A stretch of 64,000 nucleotides of DNA, from assembly GCA_964632495.1 (NCBI GenBank), contig CAZWDS010000007.1, positions 8,641 through 72,640 on the forward strand, read 5' to 3'. The notes beneath the pieces are model-generated. The model saw only the letters and a program-made list of their open reading frames with translations. It made no database searches and was not told where the DNA came from. A program made the translations under genes and the position numbers. Positions 7,839 to 16,419 of this stretch are shown in pieces; the first letter of the stretch is position 1, and each line of letters begins with the position of its first letter. The DNA is from CALKXV01 sp964632495 (GTDB lineage Bacteria > Pseudomonadota > Alphaproteobacteria > Rhodobacterales > Rhodobacteraceae).

Positions 7839-9086
7839 ATGACGAGCAACACGGCTTTGCAGGACGATCCAGAACCGATCGTAGCCTGCACGATCAGTCG
7901 AGAAGTCCAAAATTTCGACCTGCTGATCGAAGATATGGAAAACGTATGCGGCGAAAACTGGGGGGATCTATCTCTTCAAGATGCCGGCGTTTTCTTTGAC
8001 CAACCTGAAGCAGACACTTTGGAGTTTGTTGTTCTGGCAGTTGACCAGGATGACGAAGCCGACGCAGATTTGCTGGCTGACCTGATCAAACGGGCCTCGG
8101 CTCAGAAGATCAAAGTCCTCATCGTGGCTGAAGAAGTGAGCCCGATTGTCTTGCACAAGTTGCTGAAATTCGGGGCCGAAGAATTTATCCCCTACCCGCT
8201 TCCTGACGGCGCGTTGAATGACGCGATCGATCGAATGCGCAAACGGGTAGAAGAAGCCGCCATGGTGGCAGCCAATATTCAGAACAATCTGAAGGCGACA
8301 GGCGACCGTGACGGCGTTGTTATTCCGGTCCAGGGTCTTGCCGGTGGCACCGGTTCGACAACCTTTGCCGTCAATCTGGCTTGGGAACTGGCGAATGTAG
8401 ATGCCGGTGACGAAGCTTTGCGCGTCTGCATTCTGGATTTGGATCTGCAATTTGGGTCCGTCGCAACTTATCTTGACCTGCCCCGCAGGGAAGCTGTGTT
8501 CGAAATGTTGTCCGACACGTCGTCGATGGACAGCGAGAGCTTTATGCAGGCCATGCTAAGCTTCCAAGAAAAGCTGCATGTCCTGACCGCACCCGGCGAT
8601 CTTATTCCGCTGGATATTCTCGACCAGGATGATGTGCAAAAGATCCTCGAAATGGCGCGCAGAAATTTCGATTACGTCGTTGTCGATATGCCGACCTCGG
8701 TGGTTATGTGGACGGAAACGGTGCTGATGGCCTCGCATGTCTATTTTGCGATGACCGAGCTTGATATGCGATCTGCTCAGAACACCTTGCGCATGATCCG
8801 CGCCCTGAAAGGCGAAGAGCTTCCCTACGACAAGCTGCGCTACGTCCTGAACCGTGCCCCTGGTTTCACGGATCTAAACGGGAAAAGCCGCGTCAAACGG
8901 ATGGCAGAAAGCCTGGACATCGCGATCGAGGTTCTAATGCCTGATGGTGGCAAGCAGGTTGTTCAATCCAATGACCACGGCGTGCCGCTTTCGGATGTCG
9001 CAGTCAAGAATCCACTCCGCAAGGAAATTCAGAAGCTCGCGGAATCTATTCATGAAACAAACCTGGAAGCCGTCGAAGGCGCCTGA
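7839..9086 (+). CDS. tadZ: Tad pilus localisation protein TadZ/CpaE
   Basis: The protein has 415 residues from the ATG at 7839, with GGAAGGA nine bases upstream. An N-terminal receiver-like domain (about 15-140) without a clear phospho-acceptor set is followed by a ParA/MinD-type ATPase domain from about residue 160. The nucleotide loop reads PVQGLAGGTGSTTFAVNLAWE: the shape of the deviant Walker A is kept but its lysines are gone. LDLDLQFGSVATYLDLP and DYVVVDMPTSV are the later ATPase blocks. TadZ recruits the Tad machine, usually to a cell pole. It begins a run tadZ-tadA-tadB-tadC with short spacers. Confidence 0.9.
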   Translation: MTSNTALQDDPEPIVACTISREVQNFDLLIEDMENVCGENWGDLSLQDAGVFFDQPEADTLEFVVLAVDQDDEADADLLADLIKRASAQKIKVLIVAEEVSPIVLHKLLKFGAEEFIPYPLPDGALNDAIDRMRKRVEEAAMVAANIQNNLKATGDRDGVVIPVQGLAGGTGSTTFAVNLAWELANVDAGDEALRVCILDLDLQFGSVATYLDLPRREAVFEMLSDTSSMDSESFMQAMLSFQEKLHVLTAPGDLIPLDILDQDDVQKILEMARRNFDYVVVDMPTSVVMWTETVLMASHVYFAMTELDMRSAQNTLRMIRALKGEELPYDKLRYVLNRAPGFTDLNGKSRVKRMAESLDIAIEVLMPDGGKQVVQSNDHGVPLSDVAVKNPLRKEIQKLAESIHETNLEAVEGA

Positions 9087-9105
9087 GTGACGAAGGAGCA
9101 ATCTG

Positions 9106-10569
9106 TTGTTTTCTAAATATAAAAAAGGCGACGACGCGTCTGGCGCGCCCGAGTTGAAATCAATCAAGGGTGGGGCCGACGTTGAGGCAACACCAAATGT
9201 GCCAGTGGCCACCGACACGAAAGTGCAAGCCAAGCGTCGTGCCAAAAGCCGAACGTCACCTGCGCAAGTGGCCCCTGTCGACAAGGAACGCAAACGCAAA
9301 GAGCGTCTGGGGGAGATCAAGCTTGAGCTGCACAAGCGCCTGCTCGACAACCTGAACCTTGCCGCCCTTGAAAACGCGACCGAAAATGATTTGCGCTCCG
9401 AGATCGTGGCGATTTCGGGCGAAGCGCTTGACGAGATGGGCGTGGTTCTGAACCGCGAAGAACGTCAGACGCTAAACCAAGATCTCTATGACGAAGTGAC
9501 GGGCCTGGGTCCGCTTGAACCGCTTCTGAAAGATGACTCGGTCAACGATATTCTGGTCAACGGCCCGCAACAGGTCTTCGTGGAACGCGAAGGTAAACTG
9601 ATGTTGACCGACACGACCTTCAAAGACGAACGCCACCTTCTACGGATCATCGACAAGATCGTGTCCGCCGTGGGTCGTCGTGTTGATGAATCAAACCCAT
9701 ATGTTGATGCGCGTCTCGCAGACGGTTCACGTTTCAACGCCATGGTTCCACCCATTGCTGTGGATGGATCTTTGGTCTCAATTCGTAAGTTTAAGAAAGA
9801 GAAACTTGCGGTCGATGACCTGGTAAACTTCGGTGCCTTCACCGAGGAAATGGCCGCCTATCTTCAAGCCGCAGTGGCGACACGTCTTAACGTGATCGTC
9901 TCGGGCGGTACGGGTTCTGGTAAAACAACTACGCTGAACGCGCTTTCGTCGTTTATCGACGATTCCGAACGCATCCTTACTATCGAGGATACGGCGGAAC
10001 TTCAGCTGCAACAGACGCACGTGGGCCGTATGGAAAGCCGGCCGCCGAACGTGGAAGGCAACGGCGCTGTGACCCAGCGAGACTGTTTGAGAAACGCGCT
10101 TCGTATGCGTCCTGACCGCATCATCGTGGGTGAGACACGTGGCGAAGAAGTGATCGACATGTTGCAGGCCATGAACACCGGCCACGATGGATCAATGACA
10201 ACGATTCACGCCAACTCGGCGCGTGATGGTGTTTCGCGTTTGGAAAACATGATCGCGATGGCTGGTATTGAAATGCCGCTTAAAGCGACGCGTAGCCAAA
10301 TCTCCTCGGCTGTGAACCTGATCGTTCAGGCCTCGCGTTTGCAAGACGGTTCGCGTCGCATGGTGTCGATCACGGAAGTGACGGGCATGGAAGGCGAAGT
10401 GATTTCGATGCAAGAGGTCTTCCGCTATCAGCGTGTTGGCCTCACTCCCGACAACAAAATCATTGGCCACTTTACCGCGACAGGAGTGCGAAGCGCATTC
10501 TCTGAGCGGTTTAAGATGTGGGGCTACGACTTGCCCAGCCAGATTTTCGAACCCTTCGCGGCGGAGTAA
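9106..10569 (+). CDS. tadA: Tad secretion ATPase TadA/CpaF
   Basis: The protein has 487 residues and starts with TTG at 9106; AAGGAG (9093-9098) lies seven bases before it. After a charged N-terminal region, the CpaF-type GspE/PilT ATPase core shows Walker A SGGTGSGKTTTLNAL, the Asp box IEDTAELQLQ, the Walker B region RIIVGETRGEEVIDMLQAMNTG and the His box HDGSMTTIHANSARDG. It powers Flp pilus extension and probably retraction at the cytoplasmic face, pushing on TadB and TadC. VGETRGEE differs slightly from the common GEVRGGE. Six bases separate it from tadB. Confidence 0.95.
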   Translation: MFSKYKKGDDASGAPELKSIKGGADVEATPNVPVATDTKVQAKRRAKSRTSPAQVAPVDKERKRKERLGEIKLELHKRLLDNLNLAALENATENDLRSEIVAISGEALDEMGVVLNREERQTLNQDLYDEVTGLGPLEPLLKDDSVNDILVNGPQQVFVEREGKLMLTDTTFKDERHLLRIIDKIVSAVGRRVDESNPYVDARLADGSRFNAMVPPIAVDGSLVSIRKFKKEKLAVDDLVNFGAFTEEMAAYLQAAVATRLNVIVSGGTGSGKTTTLNALSSFIDDSERILTIEDTAELQLQQTHVGRMESRPPNVEGNGAVTQRDCLRNALRMRPDRIIVGETRGEEVIDMLQAMNTGHDGSMTTIHANSARDGVSRLENMIAMAGIEMPLKATRSQISSAVNLIVQASRLQDGSRRMVSITEVTGMEGEVISMQEVFRYQRVGLTPDNKIIGHFTATGVRSAFSERFKMWGYDLPSQIFEPFAAE

Positions 10570-10575
10570 GCCCAA

Positions 10576-11544
10576 ATGGTCATCTCAGCAGAACCACTCA
10601 TTTATGGTCTGATCTTTCTGGCTGTCCTGGCGCTTGTTCAGGGTATCTATCTGACAGTCTTCGGAAAATCGATCTCGCTCAACAACCGCGTGAATCGCCG
10701 TCTCGACATGCTCGAGAAAGGTGCCGGGCGCGAACAGGTGTTGGAACAACTCCGCAAAGAGATGTCCCAGCACATGCGGTCGAAAAGCATTCCGCTTTAC
10801 GCGATCCTTGCCGACAAAGCCCAAAAAGCGAACATCGCCTTTACCCCGGTCCAGTTGATCATGGTCATGGGCGTTTTGACGATTGTGTCTTTCTTCCTAC
10901 TCAGCTTCGGTACCAGTGCATCGCTCGCCATCCGGGTGATCATCTCGATCATGATGGGCGTGGGCGCTGTTTTTGTCTGGGTCAACAAGACTGCGAAAAA
11001 GCGTCTTGGAATGATCGAGGAGCAACTGCCTGATGCGGTTGAACTGATGGTCCGGTCGCTGCGCGTCGGTCATCCATTTTCTTCGGCCCTTCAGATTGTT
11101 GCACGCGAAGTGCCGGATCCCTTGGGATCGGAAATGGGCGTGATTTCAGACGAAGCGTCTTATGGGCGTGATGTGGGCGATGCTTTGAAAAGCATGGCAG
11201 AACGTTTGGACATGCAGGATTTACGCTTCCTCGCCGTGGCCGTGACCATTCAACAAACCTCGGGTGGTAACCTGGCCGAGATTTTGGACGGATTGGCCAA
11301 GGTTGTGCGGGCCCGTTTCCGCCTGTTCCGCCGCGTGAAAGCCATTACGGCCGAGGCAAAATGGTCGGGCATGTTCCTGTCGATTTTCCCGATCCTTGCC
11401 CTTGTGATGATCAACGTCATCCAGCCAAATTATTATGACGACGTAAGAGAAACAGCGGCCTTTATCCCTGCTTGTCTTGTCGTTGCAGCCTTCCTTGTCG
11501 TGAACATCTTCGTGATGCGCATGCTCGTGAACATCAAGGTGTGA
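10576..11544 (+). CDS. tadB: Tad inner-membrane platform protein TadB
   Basis: The 322-residue protein belongs to the GspF-type platform family. Hydrophobic helices lie at about residues 8-28, 95-140 and 270-318, with the cytoplasmic T2SSF domain between (LPDAVELMVRSLRVGHPFSSALQIVARE, VTIQQTSGGNLAEILDGLA). TadB and TadC together form the rotor-like platform that TadA drives. The stop lies four bases before tadC, so the two are coupled. Confidence 0.92.
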   Translation: MVISAEPLIYGLIFLAVLALVQGIYLTVFGKSISLNNRVNRRLDMLEKGAGREQVLEQLRKEMSQHMRSKSIPLYAILADKAQKANIAFTPVQLIMVMGVLTIVSFFLLSFGTSASLAIRVIISIMMGVGAVFVWVNKTAKKRLGMIEEQLPDAVELMVRSLRVGHPFSSALQIVAREVPDPLGSEMGVISDEASYGRDVGDALKSMAERLDMQDLRFLAVAVTIQQTSGGNLAEILDGLAKVVRARFRLFRRVKAITAEAKWSGMFLSIFPILALVMINVIQPNYYDDVRETAAFIPACLVVAAFLVVNIFVMRMLVNIKV

Positions 11545-11548
11545 TCCT

Positions 11549-12550
11549 ATGGAAAAGTTGATGTCTCTCTTTGATCAGGCCAATACCTTCCTGACGGAAC
11601 AGTTCGGCGATCTGGGCCCGCTTCTCGTGATCGGTGTCTTGGGGATGTTCCTCATCCTTTTGACGATGCCAATCCTGCTGAAAAAGGAAAAGGACCCTTT
11701 TGATCAACTGAAGAAAGCCGCACGCGGCGAATTAGACGAGCGTGAAGGCGGCCCCAAGTTGCGCCGTGGTCGTGGCAAGGGCGGTGACAAGCTGGACAAA
11801 TACGCCAGCTTCCTCGAACCGCAAGACGAACAGCAGTATTCCGACATCAAGCTGAAGCTGATGCAAGCCGGCTATCGCTCGAAAGACGCGGTGCGGACCT
11901 ATCACTTCCTTCAGTTTATCTTGGGTATCTTGTTCCTGTCGCTTGGCATTATCTATGCCGTCTACAACAGCGTCACGGGCGAACCATCCACGCAGTCCCT
12001 TATTATTTCGGTCATTATTCCCGGTGCGATCGGGTATATGATGCCAAAGTACTGGGTCACAAAGCGCCAGCAGAAACGACAGGACGAAATCATCAACGGT
12101 TTCCCTGACAGTCTGGACATGATGCTGGTCTGCGTCGAAGCTGGTCAATCCTTGGATCAAGCCATCGTGCGTGTCTCCAAGGAAATTCGCGCTGGTTTCC
12201 CTTCTTTGGCAGACGAATTCGAACAGGTCGCCAACGAAATGAAAGCCGGTAAAGATCGTATCACAGTTCTGCGCGACATGTCAGAACGCGCTGGCGTGCC
12301 GGATGTGGCCAGTTTCGTGACCGTTCTGATCCAATCGGCCAGCTTTGGTACGTCGATTTCTGAAGCTTTGCGCGTCTTTTCGGCGGAAATGCGCGATAAA
12401 CGCATCATGCGGGCTGAAGAAAAAGCAAACACCTTGCCCACCAAGATGACCCTTGCCACAATGATGCTAACAGTGCCGCCGCTTCTGATCATTTTGATCG
12501 GGCCATCGGTGTACCGCGTCATTCAGACATTGAGTGAGGCAAACTTCTAA
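11549..12550 (+). CDS. tadC: Tad inner-membrane platform protein TadC
   Basis: The 333-residue partner of TadB. A first membrane helix lies near residues 20-42 and a basic cytoplasmic loop (LRRGRGKGGDKLDK) follows. The T2SSF domain shows FPDSLDMMLVCVEAGQSLDQAIVRVS and VLIQSASFGTSISEALRVFS, then a final helix near residues 295-320. TadC is normally required with TadB for pilus assembly. The next open frame begins eight bases after the stop but is spoiled by an assembly gap. Confidence 0.92.
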   Translation: MEKLMSLFDQANTFLTEQFGDLGPLLVIGVLGMFLILLTMPILLKKEKDPFDQLKKAARGELDEREGGPKLRRGRGKGGDKLDKYASFLEPQDEQQYSDIKLKLMQAGYRSKDAVRTYHFLQFILGILFLSLGIIYAVYNSVTGEPSTQSLIISVIIPGAIGYMMPKYWVTKRQQKRQDEIINGFPDSLDMMLVCVEAGQSLDQAIVRVSKEIRAGFPSLADEFEQVANEMKAGKDRITVLRDMSERAGVPDVASFVTVLIQSASFGTSISEALRVFSAEMRDKRIMRAEEKANTLPTKMTLATMMLTVPPLLIILIGPSVYRVIQTLSEANF

Positions 12551-12558
12551 AGGGCTGA

Positions 12559-13225
12559 ATGGGCTTACAAAGAATAATATGGGCAGCACCTGCCCTTGTA
12601 GCATTGGCCCCCCGCCAAAAAGCACGCCGCCCGATAACCAAATAAAGCCGGGCGCATTNNNNNNNNNNAAGCCGCCCCCCCCCGGGCCGTGGTCGCTGGC
12701 GCCGCCGCGGCTAGCGCAGGCGGCCTTCTCCCATCTGAAGGCGGGGCACTTGCGCCGTCTGGCCGACCCGCCTTCGAACAATCGGTTGACGGCCTGATCG
12801 TCGGCCATCGCCTGATGGCCGCGGGCGAGTTCGAATTGGCGCTAAAGTCTTACTTGCGTGCAGCTTCGGAACAAGGCGTCAATGTTGACGTCTTGTCTGC
12901 CATCGGATCGGCCAATCTGGCTTTGGGCCGCTTGGGACAGGCCGAAGAAATTCTGCGCCGTGCAACTGAAACAGACGAAACCTTCCCTCCGGCATGGAAC
13001 AACCTGGGCGTTGTGCTGATGGAACAGGGCAATTACGGCGAAGCAAGCCGCGTTTTCAAACTCGCCTTTGCGCTGGATAGTGGCCAAAGTGCTGACATCC
13101 GCGAAAACTTGACCAAGGCTCTCGCAAAAATCGAAAACCCTGAGTACTCTGAGCCGGAAAAATTTCGCTTGGTGAGACGAGGGCCTGGAGTATACAAGCT
13201 TCTCGAAAGACCTGAGACCCAGTAA
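12559..13225 (+). CDS. TPR protein of the Tad locus (TadD-like), N-terminal part damaged by assembly gap
   Basis: An ATG at 12559 opens MGLQRIIWAAPALVALA, which looks like the start of a lipoprotein or Sec signal, but this frame runs into TAA just before the ten N at 12659-12668. After the gap a different frame is open to 13225 (about 184 residues) and carries tetratricopeptide repeats: LMAAGEFELALKSYLRAASE, NLALGRLGQAEEILRRA and AWNNLGVVLMEQGNYGEASR. I read this as one gene whose beginning is misassembled or missing, not as a natural pseudogene. TadD-like TPR lipoproteins act as periplasmic assembly factors for the Tad pilus. The exact start and missing length are unknown. Confidence 0.6.
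12659..12668. other. Assembly gap (10 N)
   Basis: Ten N flanked by suspicious sequence: a stretch full of C runs (cccccgcc before, ccccccccc after). The true gap length is probably unknown, and the bases next to it may be unreliable. Confidence 0.95.
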
Positions 13226-13264
13226 TCGGGCAAATGCGAACGCGAGCAGTAAGGGAAGAATGCA

Positions 13265-14119
13265 ATGCGGTACGCCGGAATTATTGCGCTTGGACTTGTG
13301 GGCACTCTTGGTTTGGCAGGCTGCGGTGGCAGCATGTCGGATGAAGAAGTCGAGCAGGCAATCCAAGACGTAAACGTCATTGACGAAACTAACCTAAACG
13401 ATGTGATGCTGACAGTTGCAGACCCGAACGAAGCGGTCGCCTATTTCCAGCGCACATCGGCAGCAAATCCAGAACGCATTGATTTAAAACGGGGATTGGC
13501 CGTTTCACTTGTGCGTGCGAAGAAAGCAACAGCCGGAGCAAAGGTCTGGGGTGAAGTTTTGGCGATGCCAAATTCGACCAACGATGATCGGGTCGAATAC
13601 GCTGATGCCTTGATCCGCGCCAACGATTGGGAAGCCGCCGAAGCCCAGCTGAACCAAGTGCCGCCAACCCATGAAACCTTCAAACGCTACCGTCTTGAAG
13701 CGATGATTGCGGACAGCAACAAGCAGTGGGACAAGGCCGACAGTTTTTATGAAGTCGCCGTGGGCCTTACGACCCGCCCGTCTGGCACTTTGAACAACTG
13801 GGGCTATTCCAAGCTGACCCGGGGCAAATTTCAGGAAGCAGAGCGGCTTTTCGCCGAAGCGCTGACCTATGACTCCAATATGTTCACTGCTAAGAACAAC
13901 CTTGTTTTGGCCCGAGCGGCGCAACGGAAGTACGACATGCCTGTTGTACAGATGACACAGCGCGAACACGCCGAATTGCTGTACACAGCCGCTTTGTCAG
14001 CGATTAAGCAAGGTGACATCAACACCGGTAAGGCGCTTTTGTCCGAAGCCATCGATACCCATCCGCAGCACTTCGACGCGGCCGTGCGCAGCCTCGAAGC
14101 GCTGGACAACGCAACCTAG
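13265..14119 (+). CDS. tadD: TPR lipoprotein of the Tad locus (TadD)
   Basis: The 284-residue protein has a lipoprotein signal with lipobox LAGC (Cys20). It then has repeats of TPR type, such as ALIRANDWEAAEAQLNQVPP, NNWGYSKLTRGKFQEAERLF and LYTAALSAIKQGDINTGKAL. It is the second TPR gene in a row and has the better claim to the name tadD, because TadD is a lipoprotein that helps secretin assembly and pilus biogenesis. The prepilin peptidase gene starts twelve bases after the stop. Confidence 0.8.
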   Translation: MRYAGIIALGLVGTLGLAGCGGSMSDEEVEQAIQDVNVIDETNLNDVMLTVADPNEAVAYFQRTSAANPERIDLKRGLAVSLVRAKKATAGAKVWGEVLAMPNSTNDDRVEYADALIRANDWEAAEAQLNQVPPTHETFKRYRLEAMIADSNKQWDKADSFYEVAVGLTTRPSGTLNNWGYSKLTRGKFQEAERLFAEALTYDSNMFTAKNNLVLARAAQRKYDMPVVQMTQREHAELLYTAALSAIKQGDINTGKALLSEAIDTHPQHFDAAVRSLEALDNAT

Positions 14120-14131
14120 CGGAGCGGTTGA

Positions 14132-14623
14132 ATGGTCATCGATTGGACCACCGCTGCGTGGTTCCTGCCCTTCGTGATTCCGATCACGGTTTGGGTATCC
14201 TGGAGCGACATGGCGTCGATGAAGATCCCCAACAAGGCCGTTCTGGCCTTGTTGATCGTCTTTGCAGTGATTGGGCTGATCGCGCTGCCCTCTTTCACCG
14301 AATATCTTTGGCGCTGGTCGCATTTCGCCGTCGTTCTGGTGATCGGTTTTGTTCTGTCCGCCATAGGTGCTGTCGGTGCGGGTGACGCAAAATACGCTGC
14401 CGCCATGGCGCCATTCGTGGCCCTTGCCGACGCGACGGTCTTTTGCTTCCTTTTGGGGGCGACCGTCATCGCAGCCTTCACATTGCACCGATTGGCGCGC
14501 AGAACTTCGATCTCAAAACGGTTCGAACACTGGGAAAGTTGGACACACCGGGCATTCCCTATGGGGTTCGCGCTGGCTCCGGCTTTGATGTTCTATCTTC
14601 TGATCGGTTTGTTTACAGGATAG
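14132..14623 (+). CDS. cpaA: Prepilin peptidase TadV/CpaA
   Basis: The protein has 163 residues, the short form that lacks the N-methylation domain of PilD. Both catalytic Asp motifs are visible: SWSDMASMKIPNKA (the Asp before the conserved IPN) and VGAGDAKYAAA (GxGD). Four to five membrane helices are predicted. It cleaves the Flp prepilins after Gly, here presumably Gly11 and Gly14 of the two pilins at the start of the locus. GGAG sits about seven bases before the ATG. It is convergent with the following gene. Confidence 0.92.
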   Translation: MVIDWTTAAWFLPFVIPITVWVSWSDMASMKIPNKAVLALLIVFAVIGLIALPSFTEYLWRWSHFAVVLVIGFVLSAIGAVGAGDAKYAAAMAPFVALADATVFCFLLGATVIAAFTLHRLARRTSISKRFEHWESWTHRAFPMGFALAPALMFYLLIGLFTG

Positions 14624-14644
14624 ATCACGTCGGCATCACGTCCG

Positions 14645-16285
14645 CTATTCCTGATCTCCACGATCAAAATCAACAGCAAACAGTGCATAAAGCGCGTTGT
14701 CTCGCACCAGATCATAGGTTGCGTTTGCCGTCTGCAAGTCCTCGACCATGATGCCGCGCACACGGGCCACGAAACTGCATTTCGGGATCAGGACATAATC
14801 GGCGTTTTCTAGTCCAGTCAGCCCGCCATAGTACCAAGGTGCACCACCTTCAAGCGTGTCGAAAGGGCCGAACATCCAAAAAGCTGACAGGATATCAGTC
14901 ACATAAAGCTGACTGCCTGCACCGAACCCTGCCTCGACCAAATCCCGCGACAACCGCTCGAAATAGGCGCGCGAGCCTGCCATCCATTCGCACTGAGGAA
15001 GCGTCACACCCTCGAACGCGATCAAGGGCTCGCGCTGAACGGTGTCAGAAAACTCTGCCCATTCGTCCTGTTCGCGGTCCAGATGCACCTGAGCCGTCAT
15101 CGTATAGGCGCGATCCTTTCGGATATAGATATCTTGATGGCCCATCTCGCGCGGCAACATTGGAATAAAGCGCGATGTGTCGAAGGCTGCATGATTGGCG
15201 GTGGACGTGACATTGGCCACGATAGATGGAAAATTCAGGGCCAAGGCAACCCAAGCTGCGCCGCCCATCACAAGGCGCAAATCATAGCCCGCGACTTCGG
15301 TTGTTTCAGGCGCGGGCCTTAGGGCAAAGATCACGATGCCCAAAAGCCAGATCCACTGTGGGTCGTTGCCAAAATTCTGATAGGTCACATAGATAAACCC
15401 CGGGACCAGCAGCAAAACGGCCAGACCCGCCGCGTCCTGCCCCGACCGGCGCACCATCAGTGCCATGGCAACCCCAAGCACCGTGATCCCGACAAAGCTT
15501 GCGCCCGAGATAATCGTGTTCAGCGGCACACCAACAAAAGGGCGCACATCGGATCGAAGGACCGTGACCAGATCGCTTACATACGCAGGCCAAATCGACG
15601 GACCAAAAGCGACCGTCACCACCAAGGCAACAACGACACCGCCCAAAATGGCCGAGATCATTCCAGCCCCACGCCACCGCATCAAAACCGCAACAGCAAT
15701 GCCCGGGGCGAGGGCCACGAAATAGGTCGCTTTGATCATGGCCAGCACACCGCCTAAAAGGCCGATCAACGCGCTATCCAAAACGGGCCTGTCGCGCCCG
15801 GATGCGGGCAAAAGAGCCAAGGCAACGGCCACAAAAGAGACAGCCCAAGCCCATCTGTTATAGTGCATCGAAATCGAAGCGCCGCCGTTGGCCCCGCCAT
15901 AGCTCAGCGAGACTGCGAGCCCCAAAGTTAACAAACCGAAAAGCCAAGCCAAAGGGCGCGACAGACGCGTCACGCCCACATAGACGACAAGAGGCAACAA
16001 AATCAGCGCGACGCTAAGTTGTCCCAAAATCGTTGCTTGTCCAGCCGTAAATCCCGCACTCATGAAAACCGAAATCGGATAAAAAGCCAATAATCCCAGA
16101 GGTGTAGGAAAATCTACGTGAGGGATCAATCCGGCTTCGATCCTGAGCAAGATATCAAGGAAATGATAGGAGTCACCCTCGTGAGCGTCCAGATAAAGAC
16201 CGCCCTTCACCAATGGCAGCCCTCCGAAAGCGGCGACAATCAACAGCAATCCAACTGCCAGAACAAAGGGGTTTGGCCTGCTCAT
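14645..16285 (-). CDS. Polytopic membrane protein, probable GT-C type glycosyltransferase
   Basis: The 546-residue protein starts at the ATG at 16285, with AAGGA six bases before it. About ten or eleven membrane helices fill the first 360 residues and a soluble C-terminal part of about 190 residues follows. The first loop contains YLDAHEGDSYHFLDILLRI and HVDFPTPLGLLAFYP; an acidic pair in the first periplasmic loop followed by a DxxTPxG pattern is typical of GT-C glycosyltransferases that use polyprenyl-phosphate sugars. The exact family is not recognised. It lies inside the Tad region on the opposite strand, so a link with pilin glycosylation is conceivable but unsupported. Confidence 0.6.
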   Translation of the reverse strand: MSRPNPFVLAVGLLLIVAAFGGLPLVKGGLYLDAHEGDSYHFLDILLRIEAGLIPHVDFPTPLGLLAFYPISVFMSAGFTAGQATILGQLSVALILLPLVVYVGVTRLSRPLAWLFGLLTLGLAVSLSYGGANGGASISMHYNRWAWAVSFVAVALALLPASGRDRPVLDSALIGLLGGVLAMIKATYFVALAPGIAVAVLMRWRGAGMISAILGGVVVALVVTVAFGPSIWPAYVSDLVTVLRSDVRPFVGVPLNTIISGASFVGITVLGVAMALMVRRSGQDAAGLAVLLLVPGFIYVTYQNFGNDPQWIWLLGIVIFALRPAPETTEVAGYDLRLVMGGAAWVALALNFPSIVANVTSTANHAAFDTSRFIPMLPREMGHQDIYIRKDRAYTMTAQVHLDREQDEWAEFSDTVQREPLIAFEGVTLPQCEWMAGSRAYFERLSRDLVEAGFGAGSQLYVTDILSAFWMFGPFDTLEGGAPWYYGGLTGLENADYVLIPKCSFVARVRGIMVEDLQTANATYDLVRDNALYALFAVDFDRGDQE

Positions 16286-16419
16286 GCCCCATCCTTTTCC
16301 ATTTTTTAGCCACATTATCCAGTCATCTTGGTGCTCGCAAAGGTGTGTCAGGCCTTATTGTTCGGAATTGGGCAACGGCGCGACACACCCCGAAATTTAT
16401 TGTGAGGCAGGGTCCGCCC

